NCBI GenBank assembly: GCA_027718005.1
Contig: JALLOP010000004.1
Coordinates: 1 to 33,749, forward strand
DNA length: 33,749 nucleotides
Source: Patescibacteria group bacterium AH-259-L07
Lineage (GTDB): Bacteria > Patescibacteriota > Patescibacteriia > UBA2591 > UBA6264
Reading direction: 5' to 3'
How positions within the stretch are numbered: the first letter of the stretch is position 1; the number at the start of each line of letters is the position of its first letter. The position numbers and the translations under genes are program-made. Shown here one piece after another: positions 9,701 to 16,507 of this stretch. The notes under the pieces were generated by a model. The model made no database searches. It was given only the letters and a program-made list of their open reading frames with translations, and had not been told where the DNA came from.

Positions 9701-11286
9701 TCGCCTAACTCATCATATTGGTACATATATTCTTGTCCCGAAGGATCAATCAGCGTGGTGATTCTACCATCTGAATTTAGGTCAAAATTCAAAGATCGAT
9801 TAGTGGAATCAATAACGTGGATAAGTTGATTATCTTGGTTATATACCAAGATAGTTTGATTATTATTGCGGTCAACAAGAGCGGTGAGTTTTCCATTAGA
9901 ATCAAATTGAAATCTTATTTGATTTTTCTTAGTCAGCGTAAATGTATCATCTTGATTTTTTACTAGTTGGTCAAATACACTTTTCTGCGGTGTATACGTG
10001 CCGTCTAGCTCTAATGTAAAAAGATCTTCCCTACCATCAGCATCAACCAAGATCACTGCCGTAGAGAAAATCTTCAAATGAATATTATAGGTATGGGTCC
10101 ATTTTGCGCCTAAGGGACCATCTTCAATACTCTGGGAATTATAGGTGCGCTCAAAAAGTAAAGGTGGTCCTCTGCCGGGGATAGATACATCTCGTTCTTG
10201 TCGAAGATAATTACCAAACACAGGATTTACCGGTTCAGTTATAGGAGGGATCCAAATACTCGTCGGCGCATTATTGTGTAACAGGGCAACCTCTTCTTCA
10301 AATGGAGACACCTGCTCTTCTGGCTCACCAATCTCAAATACTGTCGGCCCCGGTTTTGTTAAGTTGCGTACATAGAGGAAATCAACTCGAGGTAGATCAC
10401 CCATGCCGATATTACCAGCTGCCACTAAATCAGTATCTACATATGTATGAGTAAAGGTATAGTCAGGATTAACAAAGTGGTGCCAGAGAAAATTGGTTTC
10501 GGCTTCATGGGCAACTACTTCACTATAAAAAGGACTGTTTTCAAACAGAAACGGATTTTCTGATTTAAGTGTGGTTACCACCCCCTCAACCACCTTTTCT
10601 AATCGCACAGGGGGTGTTTCTCCCCTTCTGCTCACAAATCTGCCGAAAAACGTGCCATCCACTTTGCGCCAAATCACGGTTTGATTGCCGCTGAAAGGAC
10701 CGCCCACGCGGTAGACAAAGTTTTTAATGGCAAAATTTTTAGGAAAAATAAAGCCATTTACTAATCTTATGCGAGAATTGGCGGTATCCCAAGTTACTCT
10801 ATCATGATCATATTCACTGCTTCGATCAGAGGTAAAATGATCAAACCATGTAAGCGTTTGCGAGAGATTTGCAGTACTTGCCGCACTCGGATTATCATAG
10901 TAGAGGTAAATTGTTTTTGTGGCATTTGCTGGTATTGAGGGCACCTTCACCGTGGCTCGTGCCGATACACCATTTTCTTTTACATCTAATCCTTTCTCAT
11001 CAATGTCCCAGCCATGGTTTAACAACGTTGTCCCATCATTATCAGTAAAGCGGAGGTCAGAAAAATCAGTATTCATTCTCGGATCAAATGCAATAGTTAT
11101 ATCAACCTCGTAATCACTGAGGTTTTGAGATGAGACATTCGTGATAGTAATCGGTTTTCGTACTTCCCAACCGCTCAGAAAAGGGGGAGTTGCTTTTACA
11201 AAAAATCTAAAAGAAAGCAAATATCCGAAAATTCCAACAAAAATAAGGAGAGTGATCGTAGAAATGACAATTGATTTTTTTAGCAT
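6733..11286 (-). CDS. Secreted RHS/YD-repeat protein with variable C-terminal tip
   Basis: This giant 1517-aa surface or secreted protein starts with an uncleaved-looking signal anchor (about residues 5-28). A DUF2341-type beta-sandwich follows (SGWEVRKPITITN, about 38-150), then a DUF6531-like segment (NPVFGNYLRQERDVSIPGRG, about 355-420) that starts the RHS shell, and dozens of YD repeats (about 430-1180). The RHS core ends with YDSFGN, GLYYYRARYYDPEVGRF and NPANQVDPSGK near 1379. The last 138 residues are not repeats and sit where polymorphic toxins carry their toxic tip; I do not recognise the tip fold. Two acidic low-complexity runs interrupt the repeats near residues 1092 and 1217. The gene lies 28 bases after ftsA and 3 bases before the CPBP gene. 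Confidence 0.92.
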   Translation of the reverse strand: MLKKSIVISTITLLIFVGIFGYLLSFRFFVKATPPFLSGWEVRKPITITNVSSQNLSDYEVDITIAFDPRMNTDFSDLRFTDNDGTTLLNHGWDIDEKGLDVKENGVSARATVKVPSIPANATKTIYLYYDNPSAASTANLSQTLTWFDHFTSDRSSEYDHDRVTWDTANSRIRLVNGFIFPKNFAIKNFVYRVGGPFSGNQTVIWRKVDGTFFGRFVSRRGETPPVRLEKVVEGVVTTLKSENPFLFENSPFYSEVVAHEAETNFLWHHFVNPDYTFTHTYVDTDLVAAGNIGMGDLPRVDFLYVRNLTKPGPTVFEIGEPEEQVSPFEEEVALLHNNAPTSIWIPPITEPVNPVFGNYLRQERDVSIPGRGPPLLFERTYNSQSIEDGPLGAKWTHTYNIHLKIFSTAVILVDADGREDLFTLELDGTYTPQKSVFDQLVKNQDDTFTLTKKNQIRFQFDSNGKLTALVDRNNNQTILVYNQDNQLIHVIDSTNRSLNFDLNSDGRITTLIDPSGQEYMYQYDELGDLISFTDPTGVQTQYNYDERHNLISLIDANNHTVVTNTYDDQGRVIAQLDAKNNQSTLQYDPEVGVTVFIDPLGNQTEYHFDEDFRVIKQVDAQNNQTLFTFDENNNRTSITDANGNTTLFTYDQNGNLAGITDPLSNILTFTYDDSNNLLSSTNAKGDTTLFAYDQDNNLIKISDALDNQTIFIYDQFGQLIEKQDAKNNATSYTYDQHGNLEAITDALSNTTTFDYDIVSRLITITDAQANTAFSDYDEVGRLTQVIDPLDNQTSFVYDSVGNPITITDAKGNLTLYSYDEKNNLSSAEDALESITTYQYDALDNRIAILDANNHTTTYAYDSLNRLTQTIDSESKTISYTYDGIGNVVSFTNGKGEIIAYQYDANNRLVQKTFPDSSVTSFTYDENGNIITAQNQNVTYTYEYDTLNRATSVDDSRFGTIAYTYDDLGNRNSLTDPQDLSTTYKYDPLNRLIKITDPQAQNYLFTYDSLSRRIRLSLPNALTTAYTYDSADRLLDLHTENARHRPISQFSYTYDQLGNRLSKQELKKSTNYQYDALSRLLKALEAKADDDEDDDDEHKPKPVENYVYDPVGNRLAGPKKQTYTYNTANELLQFKDVTLQYDLNGNVIIKEKFEEEEKKLTTFSYDPENRLVQVIIQEFEDEELEEQKTIIFLYDPFGRRIEKRVEEIEGEEEDEDENDNEDEDDENEKEVRVEQYLYDNEDILAIYDNKGRKISSFIHGPGIDEPLAITQKQRTSYYLFDGLGSVVGLSDDRGRIIQRYEYDSFGNLKDQQDRIKQPYTFTGREYDKETGLYYYRARYYDPEVGRFTGRDVFRGFPDMPQTSNRYLYVTNNPANQVDPSGKIGIIGTVLAAETARFFIEAGINIYYEYQISEYNVQSVVFDAILRIKQADFATYLEIRPLIEEYIADPTNKVIGELIMEKVGGFIPDAVFEYEKVSRLPIIRVLLKFMEGTYKFLPSFVTPASVAAINIMEIERVK

Positions 11287-11314
11287 AGTAAGCTAGTAGA
11301 GAATGTTAAAATAT

Positions 11315-12541
11315 TTAATATGGTAGTAAATTTTTAAACCATGTTTTTACTTTTGAGCCCATGCTCGTAACTGAAGAAAGTCTGGATTTGACAGCCAGCG
11401 GCTTTTCCCCCCACAATACCAAACCAACAGCTGTTGAAAAGCTCGTATCAAACGCTTTATTTATCCCGCTTACAAATCCCTGAGGCGCGCCTGCTGATGC
11501 GGGTATTCGTAACACATCCTTGGCAGTCTCTACTAATCCTTCTAATTTTGATCCTGCTCCCGTTAAAACAGCGCCTGCAGGCAGCTTGCCACTTCTTTCA
11601 ATTTTTTTCAACTCATTATCCACGAGTTTAAAAATCTCCTCACACCGCGCCTCAATAATCTTTGCAACCTCTTTACGTGATGCAGTGCCTTGTTCTTTTT
11701 CATCTACATCTTCAAAATTGATTTGATCAGATTTGGCAACTTTTGAAGGCAATGAGGTTCCATAATTGAGCTTGATTGCCTCAGCTACCTTCATAGGAAC
11801 ACGCAGACCAATAGCAATATCAGACGTAATATGTCGTGAACCAATAGGTAAAACTTTTGCAGTTAAAACATCTCCTTCCTCAAAAACAGCAATACTTGTG
11901 GTAGTCGATCCTAAATTAACCACGAGAACCCCGAGTTCTTTTTGCCGCTTATCTAATACTGCTTTAGAGGTAGAGAGTACGGTAAAAACTAAATCATCTA
12001 TCCCAATGCCAACGCGATAAAATGCCCTGGTTAAATTTTTAATTTGATTAGAAAGGCCAAGAATAATCTGGGCATCAACTTCCAAACGAACACCAGTCAT
12101 CCCAACGGGATCCATAATTCCTGGCTGATTATCAACAGAAAAACTACGCGGCAAAATATGTAAAATTTCATAATTTGCCGGTGTCGCTACGGTTTTTGAT
12201 GCCTGTAACACCCGCTCTACATCTTCACTTTTAATTTCTCCGTCCGCTTTTGAAATCGCAACGACGCCCCTACTTTCTTGAGAAATAATATGACTTCCGG
12301 AAATACCTATATAGGCATGTTCGATTGGTGTACTGATAAGTTTCTCAGCCTCTTCAACACATGCTGAAATAGAAGAAACCGTATCTTCAATATTAGTAAT
12401 TACCCCTTTATTAATTCCCTCTGAAACTCCCTCTGCTAAACCAATAATACGTAACTCTCCCCTCTCATGAACTTGCCCTACTGCAAATCTGATGGCGCCA
12501 GAGCCAAGATCTATACCGGTTATAATATCGTGGTTTGACAT
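11315..12541 (-). CDS. ftsA: Cell division protein FtsA
   Basis: FtsA is the actin-like ATPase that tethers FtsZ rings to the membrane. The N-terminal phosphate-1 motif (GIDLGSGAIRFAVG), the 1C subdomain region with YIGISGSH, the phosphate-2 segment (LVVNLGSTTTSIAVF) and the adenosine motif (GAVLTGAGSKLEG) are all present. The protein is 408 aa, a normal length. Its C terminus ends in a short amphipathic, aromatic helix (KVKTWFKNLLPY), the usual membrane anchor. The ATG at 12541 opens directly with the conserved ATPase core. FtsZ is not the next gene; the RHS gene follows instead, so the usual ftsA-ftsZ linkage is broken or absent here. Confidence 0.96.
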   Translation of the reverse strand: MSNHDIITGIDLGSGAIRFAVGQVHERGELRIIGLAEGVSEGINKGVITNIEDTVSSISACVEEAEKLISTPIEHAYIGISGSHIISQESRGVVAISKADGEIKSEDVERVLQASKTVATPANYEILHILPRSFSVDNQPGIMDPVGMTGVRLEVDAQIILGLSNQIKNLTRAFYRVGIGIDDLVFTVLSTSKAVLDKRQKELGVLVVNLGSTTTSIAVFEEGDVLTAKVLPIGSRHITSDIAIGLRVPMKVAEAIKLNYGTSLPSKVAKSDQINFEDVDEKEQGTASRKEVAKIIEARCEEIFKLVDNELKKIERSGKLPAGAVLTGAGSKLEGLVETAKDVLRIPASAGAPQGFVSGINKAFDTSFSTAVGLVLWGEKPLAVKSRLSSVTSMGSKVKTWFKNLLPY

Positions 12542-12764
12542 AAGCGCTTACGCTAAAATAAAAAATTAAATACAAAAAATAAAAAACAAATATGTAAAAA
12601 CGAAAAAATCAACGCTTCCCTTTTGTTTATACAATACTTTATTTATACAAAACCATGCTCTTCGCGCTTCTCTATTTTTATCTTTTCTCTGATTATTCTG
12701 TCTTTTCATTTTTTATTTTTATCTTTTATCTTTTATTTTTGATTTTTTATATTATATCACACTT
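12542..12764. repeat. AT-rich spacer palindrome, family shared with 14789-15020
   Basis: This spacer between ybeY and ftsA is made of repeated A-rich words on the left (AAAATAAAAAACAAATAT) and their T-rich counterparts on the right (TTTTATCTTTTATTTTTG), so it folds back on itself. The segment 12574-12629, including AACGCTTCCCTTTTGTTTA, recurs with few changes at 14811-14863. A promoter for ftsA must lie in or near it, but no box is clear. Confidence 0.6.
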
Positions 12765-13169
12765 TTATCTCATTGACAATTTCTGTAATATTTTGTCGGT
12801 CAATGATTGCATTACCGTTTCTTGTTTTTTGGTTTTATGGTCATAGCCCAAAATATGAAGCAAGCCATGGACAAGAAGCAAGGCTAATTCTTTTTTTTGA
12901 CGCACCTTATTTGTTTTTGCATTTATAACTAGCTGCTTCCAGCATATAACTATCTCAGGCGGATCATCAAAAGACAAAACATCAGTTACTCTATTCTGTT
13001 TTCGATATTTCCTATTAAGCCTCTTAATAGTTTTCTCATCAACAAGAGCAACTGACAGATTATCTATTCTTTGTTTTGATTGAGCTATAGTATATGCTTT
13101 TTCTATTACCGCTATAATAAACGTTGTGCTCGCGCGAGCATGTACCACATTATTAACCTCTACTTCCAT
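12765..13169 (-). CDS. ybeY: Endoribonuclease YbeY (16S rRNA maturation)
   Basis: YbeY is a zinc-dependent single-strand endoribonuclease that takes part in 3' processing of 16S rRNA and in ribosome quality control. The diagnostic zinc motif HGLLHILGYDH is present near residue 100, and the upstream family segment VTDVLSFDDP is intact. The length, 134 aa, is at the short end for the family because the N-terminal region is trimmed. It starts at ATG 13169, seven bases after the end of the YtxH-like gene, so these two genes form a unit. Confidence 0.95.
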   Translation of the reverse strand: MEVEVNNVVHARASTTFIIAVIEKAYTIAQSKQRIDNLSVALVDEKTIKRLNRKYRKQNRVTDVLSFDDPPEIVICWKQLVINAKTNKVRQKKELALLLVHGLLHILGYDHKTKKQETVMQSLTDKILQKLSMR

Positions 13170-13175
13170 TTTCTT

Positions 13176-13427
13176 TTATTTTTTCTCTTTTTCTTTAAAT
13201 GCTTTCTTGATTTCTCCAATACCTTCTTCTATATCACTTTTAATCTCCCCCGCCTCATGCGCAACCTTCTTGGCTGTGTCAATCGCTTTGTCCTTGCCTT
13301 TCTCAAGTTTCTCTCTGAGCTCTTTTCGCGTCTCATCGCCTGGTTTTTTTGCGTACAACGTACCGAGCAATGCACCAAGCGCGGTTCCGAAAAATCCTGC
13401 TTTAAAAATTTTTTTTATTTTTCCCAT
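13176..13427 (-). CDS. YtxH-like small membrane-associated protein
   Basis: The protein has about 83 aa. A short hydrophobic, Gly/Ala-rich N-terminal helix (AGFFGTALGALLGTLYA) is followed by a strongly charged, Lys/Glu-rich amphipathic tail (ETRKELREKLEKGKDKA), the layout of YtxH-domain proteins, which are small general-stress-like envelope proteins of unknown biochemistry. The track start is a TTG at 13433; the ATG two codons later (13427) is more likely. It directly precedes ybeY on the same strand. Confidence 0.75.
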   Translation of the reverse strand: MGKIKKIFKAGFFGTALGALLGTLYAKKPGDETRKELREKLEKGKDKAIDTAKKVAHEAGEIKSDIEEGIGEIKKAFKEKEKK

Positions 13428-13557
13428 AAGCAATTTTATTAAATTAAAATTTAAAAATGAAAAAGTAAAAACGACATTTTAAAATTAAAAACTATTATTA
13501 TAAAACTTTTTTACTTTTTCCTTATCGTTTTTCATTTTTAGTTTTTCCTTTTTACTT
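13428..13557. repeat. AT-rich word-repeat palindrome
   Basis: The spacer contains A-rich words (AAAAATGAAAAAGTAAAAACG) on one side and their imperfect inverse (CGTTTTTCATTTTTAG) on the other, forming a long weak hairpin between the HIT and YtxH-like genes. No ORF. Confidence 0.55.
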
Positions 13558-13878
13558 TTACTTCCAGCCGCCCCTTAAGTGGAGGTGAATGTGATCAATT
13601 ATTTGACCACCGCCTCGACCACAATGAAAAATCAATTTATATCCGGTTTTATCAAGTCCCTTTTCTTCTGCTAGAAGCTTAGCCCGCCAAACCATTTCCG
13701 CTATCAAATTTCGATCTCCTTCTTTTATGGTAATCACCGACTCGATATGTTTTTTTGCTACAATCAAAAGATGTACCGGGGCTTTTGGATTAATATCTTT
13801 AAAAGCAACTAACGTCTCATCTTCAAAAGTGAAATCTTTTGGAATTTCCTTATTTACTATTTGACAAAAAATACACAT
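13558..13878 (-). CDS. HIT family nucleotide hydrolase/transferase
   Basis: This is a 106-aa histidine-triad protein of the HINT branch, which hydrolyses nucleoside phosphoramidates and related nucleotides. The C-terminal triad reads HIHLHLRGGW, with the active-site histidine in the middle. The N terminus carries the paired cysteines CIFC seen in many bacterial HINTs, and DINPKAPVHLLIV is the typical central strand. The track starts at a GTG (13887); a GGAG motif about six bases before the next ATG argues for 13878. It forms part of the nucleotide-metabolism cluster with the phosphorylase and uridine kinase. Confidence 0.94.
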   Translation of the reverse strand: MCIFCQIVNKEIPKDFTFEDETLVAFKDINPKAPVHLLIVAKKHIESVITIKEGDRNLIAEMVWRAKLLAEEKGLDKTGYKLIFHCGRGGGQIIDHIHLHLRGGWK

Positions 13879-13963
13879 AAAGCTCACTCCGTTCGCACTT
13901 AAAACTTATGAACTTAAGAACTTATGAACAATTTGTTCTTCCGTTCTTCAGTTTTTAGGTTCT
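13879..13963. repeat. Word-repeat palindrome (AACTTATGAAC type)
   Basis: The spacer is built from repeated words such as AACTTATGAACTTAAGAAC followed by inverse-type words (GTTCTTCCGTTCTTCAG, GGTTCTTCAG). It belongs to the same style of intergenic palindrome as the spacers near 18000 and 25400 but uses a different word. Confidence 0.55.
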
Positions 13964-14788
13964 TCAGTTTAATAGTGATGGGAAAAAGTATTTTTTACGC
14001 TTTTTCTTCTTTAGTTTATCCCACTCATGAAGAATTGCCACTGCTTCAGATGCTGCCTTGCCAACTTTTTCTTCTCCGGTAACTTTCCATTTATTGGTTA
14101 CTAAATTATCAAATACGGTACAAATCGCGCCTGCACGCAATTTATATAAACTTGCTAAGGTAAACAGCGCTGACGTTTCCATCTCAATATTAGCCACTCC
14201 TGCTTTAATTAAATCTGGCACAATATGTTTATGATATGACTGCTCATATCCGCCCAATCCAGGCCTACCTTCGCCCACATAGAATGCGTCAGCCGAAGCA
14301 GTTACACCAACATGATATCTAAATTTCAATTTTTCACATGCCTCAATCAATGCAAGGACAACTTCGTAGTGTGCACTCGCCGGATACTCTGGTCTTACAT
14401 AACTTTGAGAAGTTCCATCCAGCCTTACTGAAGCCGTACTTATTACCAAATCGCCAAGGTCAATATCTGATTGCAGCGCGCCTGTTGATCCCACTCTGAT
14501 AAAGGTATCAACGCCGATACGCGCTGCTTCTTCAACCGCAATAGCTTCTGCGGGCGAACCAATGCCTGTTGAAAGGCAGGAAACAGGAGCGCCATTATAA
14601 TTGCCGGTCATGGAATGAAACTCTCTATGGTACGCAACCTGTTTTTTCGTGTCCCAACTGGCTGCAATTTTTTCTACGCGGCCAGGATCGCCGGGCAGCA
14701 AACAATAAGGAGCAAGATCTCCGCGTTTGAGCGCAATATGATATTGTTTTCCTCCCTTGCCTTTTGGCATAGCAATTGCTGATTTCAT
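13964..14788 (-). CDS. Nucleoside phosphorylase, uridine phosphorylase-like
   Basis: This 274-aa enzyme of the PNP/UDP phosphorylase family I cleaves a nucleoside with phosphate to free base and ribose-1-phosphate. Visible family landmarks are the phosphate-binding LLPGDPGRVEKIA near residue 30, GIGSPAEAIAVEE near 75, the RVGSTGALQ phosphate loop near 95, and the base/ribose region with VANIEMETSALFTLA near 200, whose Met-Glu pair contacts the ribose. The sequence looks closer to uridine phosphorylases than to DeoD, but substrate choice is inferred. Together with the downstream HIT protein and the upstream uridine kinase it suggests a pyrimidine nucleoside salvage cluster. Confidence 0.9.
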   Translation of the reverse strand: MKSAIAMPKGKGGKQYHIALKRGDLAPYCLLPGDPGRVEKIAASWDTKKQVAYHREFHSMTGNYNGAPVSCLSTGIGSPAEAIAVEEAARIGVDTFIRVGSTGALQSDIDLGDLVISTASVRLDGTSQSYVRPEYPASAHYEVVLALIEACEKLKFRYHVGVTASADAFYVGEGRPGLGGYEQSYHKHIVPDLIKAGVANIEMETSALFTLASLYKLRAGAICTVFDNLVTNKWKVTGEEKVGKAASEAVAILHEWDKLKKKKRKKYFFPSLLN

Positions 14789-15020
14789 AAAAAATCAAAT
14801 ATTAAATATTAAAAATAAAAAACAAATATATAAAAATAAGAAAATAACGTTTCCCTTTCGTTTAGGCGGGGATAGGAACATGTTGTCATGTTGACTCATG
14901 TTGATATCATGTTGACATCCGATGTCAACACACGCAAATGATTGACATCGGGAGTCAATCAAATTTTGTTTTTTCATTTTTTCGTTTTTGTTTTTGATAT
15001 TTTATCTTTTATTTTTTATT
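14789..15020. repeat. Spacer with AT-rich palindrome and TGTTGAC hairpins
   Basis: The outer parts are the same A-rich/T-rich palindrome family as 12542-12764. The middle holds several copies of TCATGTTGA (about 14880-14913), a 9-bp perfect hairpin TGTTGACAT-CCG-ATGTCAACA at 14910-14930, and a 7-bp one, GATTGAC/GTCAATC, at 14940-14960. A 60-aa ORF called here is not believable as a protein. Confidence 0.65.
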
Positions 15021-16328
15021 TTAACCAATGAACTCTCTTAAAATTGAATTTTTGGGGACTACACTATCATTGTTCCACCCATGCACCTGCTCAAGCAATG
15101 CATAGACGCGCTGCGCGCGCATATATGCATCTTGCCGATGAGAATCTTTTTGATACGCCTTGATTATTTTGGGAAAATATTTAAAAAGATAAAATTTTAA
15201 AATAGGGAGCTCATACGCAAGCGAAGTGTCAAAAATATAGTCTGCCTGATCAATATAGGGAATAATATTTTTAAGTTCTCCGTGGCGCACATAATGCCAA
15301 TGCCCCACAGTTTTCATTGGATCATAAGAACGGAATTGTGTATCTCTAATCATTCTTCTCAACATCCTGACATCAGTCCACCGTACAAAATCACTGTTTT
15401 TATCTCTTAATTGACACAATGTTTCTAAATATACTTTGTATTTCTGATTTTGTTTAACGCTCTCTGTTACTTTATCATAAATACCAAAAAGGGAATCAAT
15501 AAGAATAATTTGGCCTTTTTTTCGGCGCAATTCATCTGTCTTTTTTTCTCTTTTACCTGTTTTAAAATCATATCGGGGGACATTAACCGTTTTGCATTGA
15601 ACTAAATCAGCAAGGTGCTGATTAATTAAAGGAAGGTCAAGCGCATACGGCCCTTCAAAATCATAATCTCCATATGGATCTTTAAGATGAACTTTTAAAT
15701 TATAATAATAATTATCTATATCAAGTCTGATAAATCCGATTTTCTGTTGTTCTAACAGTCTTCTCAATCGTTTAGCAGTGGTGGTTTTGCCTGAGGATGA
15801 AGGCCCGCAAATAATAAGGAGCTTTATCTCATTTATTCGTTTACTAATATCTGCCGTAATACGCGCTAATTCCTCAGAATATGCATCCTCAGATGCCGTA
15901 ATAAGTTCGGGCAACGTTTTGTTATCAACATAGGTATTAAGCTTATCAACAGTCTCGCACTGGTGATCCAAATTCCACACTAATGTTTTCCAGATGGTTT
16001 GATACGGAATGGTTTCTACCTGATCTTTTTCTTTTTTCTCGCGCAGATCCTTTCGCTTTTGCCGATAAATAATATATGCTTTTGCAATATTGCCATGCCC
16101 TTGTTCAATTAAAACCTGCTCGACAATATCGCCAACATCTTCTACCGTGGGAACTGTTTTAGGGAAATGATTTTCTAAAATGTCAATCACTTTATCAGCC
16201 AAACGACGTGCCAATTTTTGATCTTTTTTGCCTATTTCTGCCGCTGCTTTGTAAATAGCCCTCATTGTCCTTTCCTTATCAAAAGGGACAACACTTCCAT
16301 CACGCTTGTATATCTCTTCTATTGCCAT
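15021..16328 (-). CDS. ATP-cone uridine kinase fusion
   Basis: The protein has 435 aa. Residues 1-95 form an ATP-cone domain (IYKRDGSVVPFDKERT and a GNIAKAYIIYRQKRKD end), the allosteric nucleotide-binding module known from ribonucleotide reductases and NrdR. A linker follows, then a phosphoribulokinase/uridine kinase domain with Walker A (CGPSSSGKTTTAKRL, about 176), LDIDNYYYN, the DYDFEGPYALD substrate segment and ILIDSLFGIYD (Walker B-like). It should phosphorylate uridine or cytidine, with the ATP-cone sensing nucleotide levels; the regulatory role is inferred. The track start is TTG 16343; the ATG at 16328 (MAIEEIYKRDG) starts right at the domain and is preferred. Confidence 0.88.
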   Translation of the reverse strand: MAIEEIYKRDGSVVPFDKERTMRAIYKAAAEIGKKDQKLARRLADKVIDILENHFPKTVPTVEDVGDIVEQVLIEQGHGNIAKAYIIYRQKRKDLREKKEKDQVETIPYQTIWKTLVWNLDHQCETVDKLNTYVDNKTLPELITASEDAYSEELARITADISKRINEIKLLIICGPSSSGKTTTAKRLRRLLEQQKIGFIRLDIDNYYYNLKVHLKDPYGDYDFEGPYALDLPLINQHLADLVQCKTVNVPRYDFKTGKREKKTDELRRKKGQIILIDSLFGIYDKVTESVKQNQKYKVYLETLCQLRDKNSDFVRWTDVRMLRRMIRDTQFRSYDPMKTVGHWHYVRHGELKNIIPYIDQADYIFDTSLAYELPILKFYLFKYFPKIIKAYQKDSHRQDAYMRAQRVYALLEQVHGWNNDSVVPKNSILREFIG

Positions 16329-16507
16329 ATTAAAGTTTAGCAATAAATATCGTACTTTTTATCTTCAAGGTCCTGTGAATCCCCTCACCCAGCGAACTGG
16401 TTCCGATTTTATCGGAACTGGGTGAGGGATGGGCAGGTTCTTAAAGTTTGGATAAAGATATTACTCCTTTCAAACTTCAAGGTTCTGCGAGCAAAGCGAG
16501 CAGGTTC
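16329..16507. repeat. Composite palindromic repeat (CCCTCACCCAG family, nested hairpin)
   Basis: CCCTCACCCAG (16382-16392) pairs with CTGGGTGAGGG (16418-16428). Inside is a second perfect hairpin, TTCCGAT-TTT-ATCGGAA (16401-16417), flanked by a duplicated CTGG. The words CTTCAAGGTTCTG, GGTTCTTA and AAGTTTGGATAAAGAT around it recur near 28750-28930, so the whole spacer is a composite dispersed repeat. Confidence 0.75.

Noticed and set aside
14795-14977. 60-aa ORF between phosphorylase and uridine kinase
   Set aside because: Covers the repeat-rich spacer; its sequence is set by TCATGTTGA copies and T-rich DNA.
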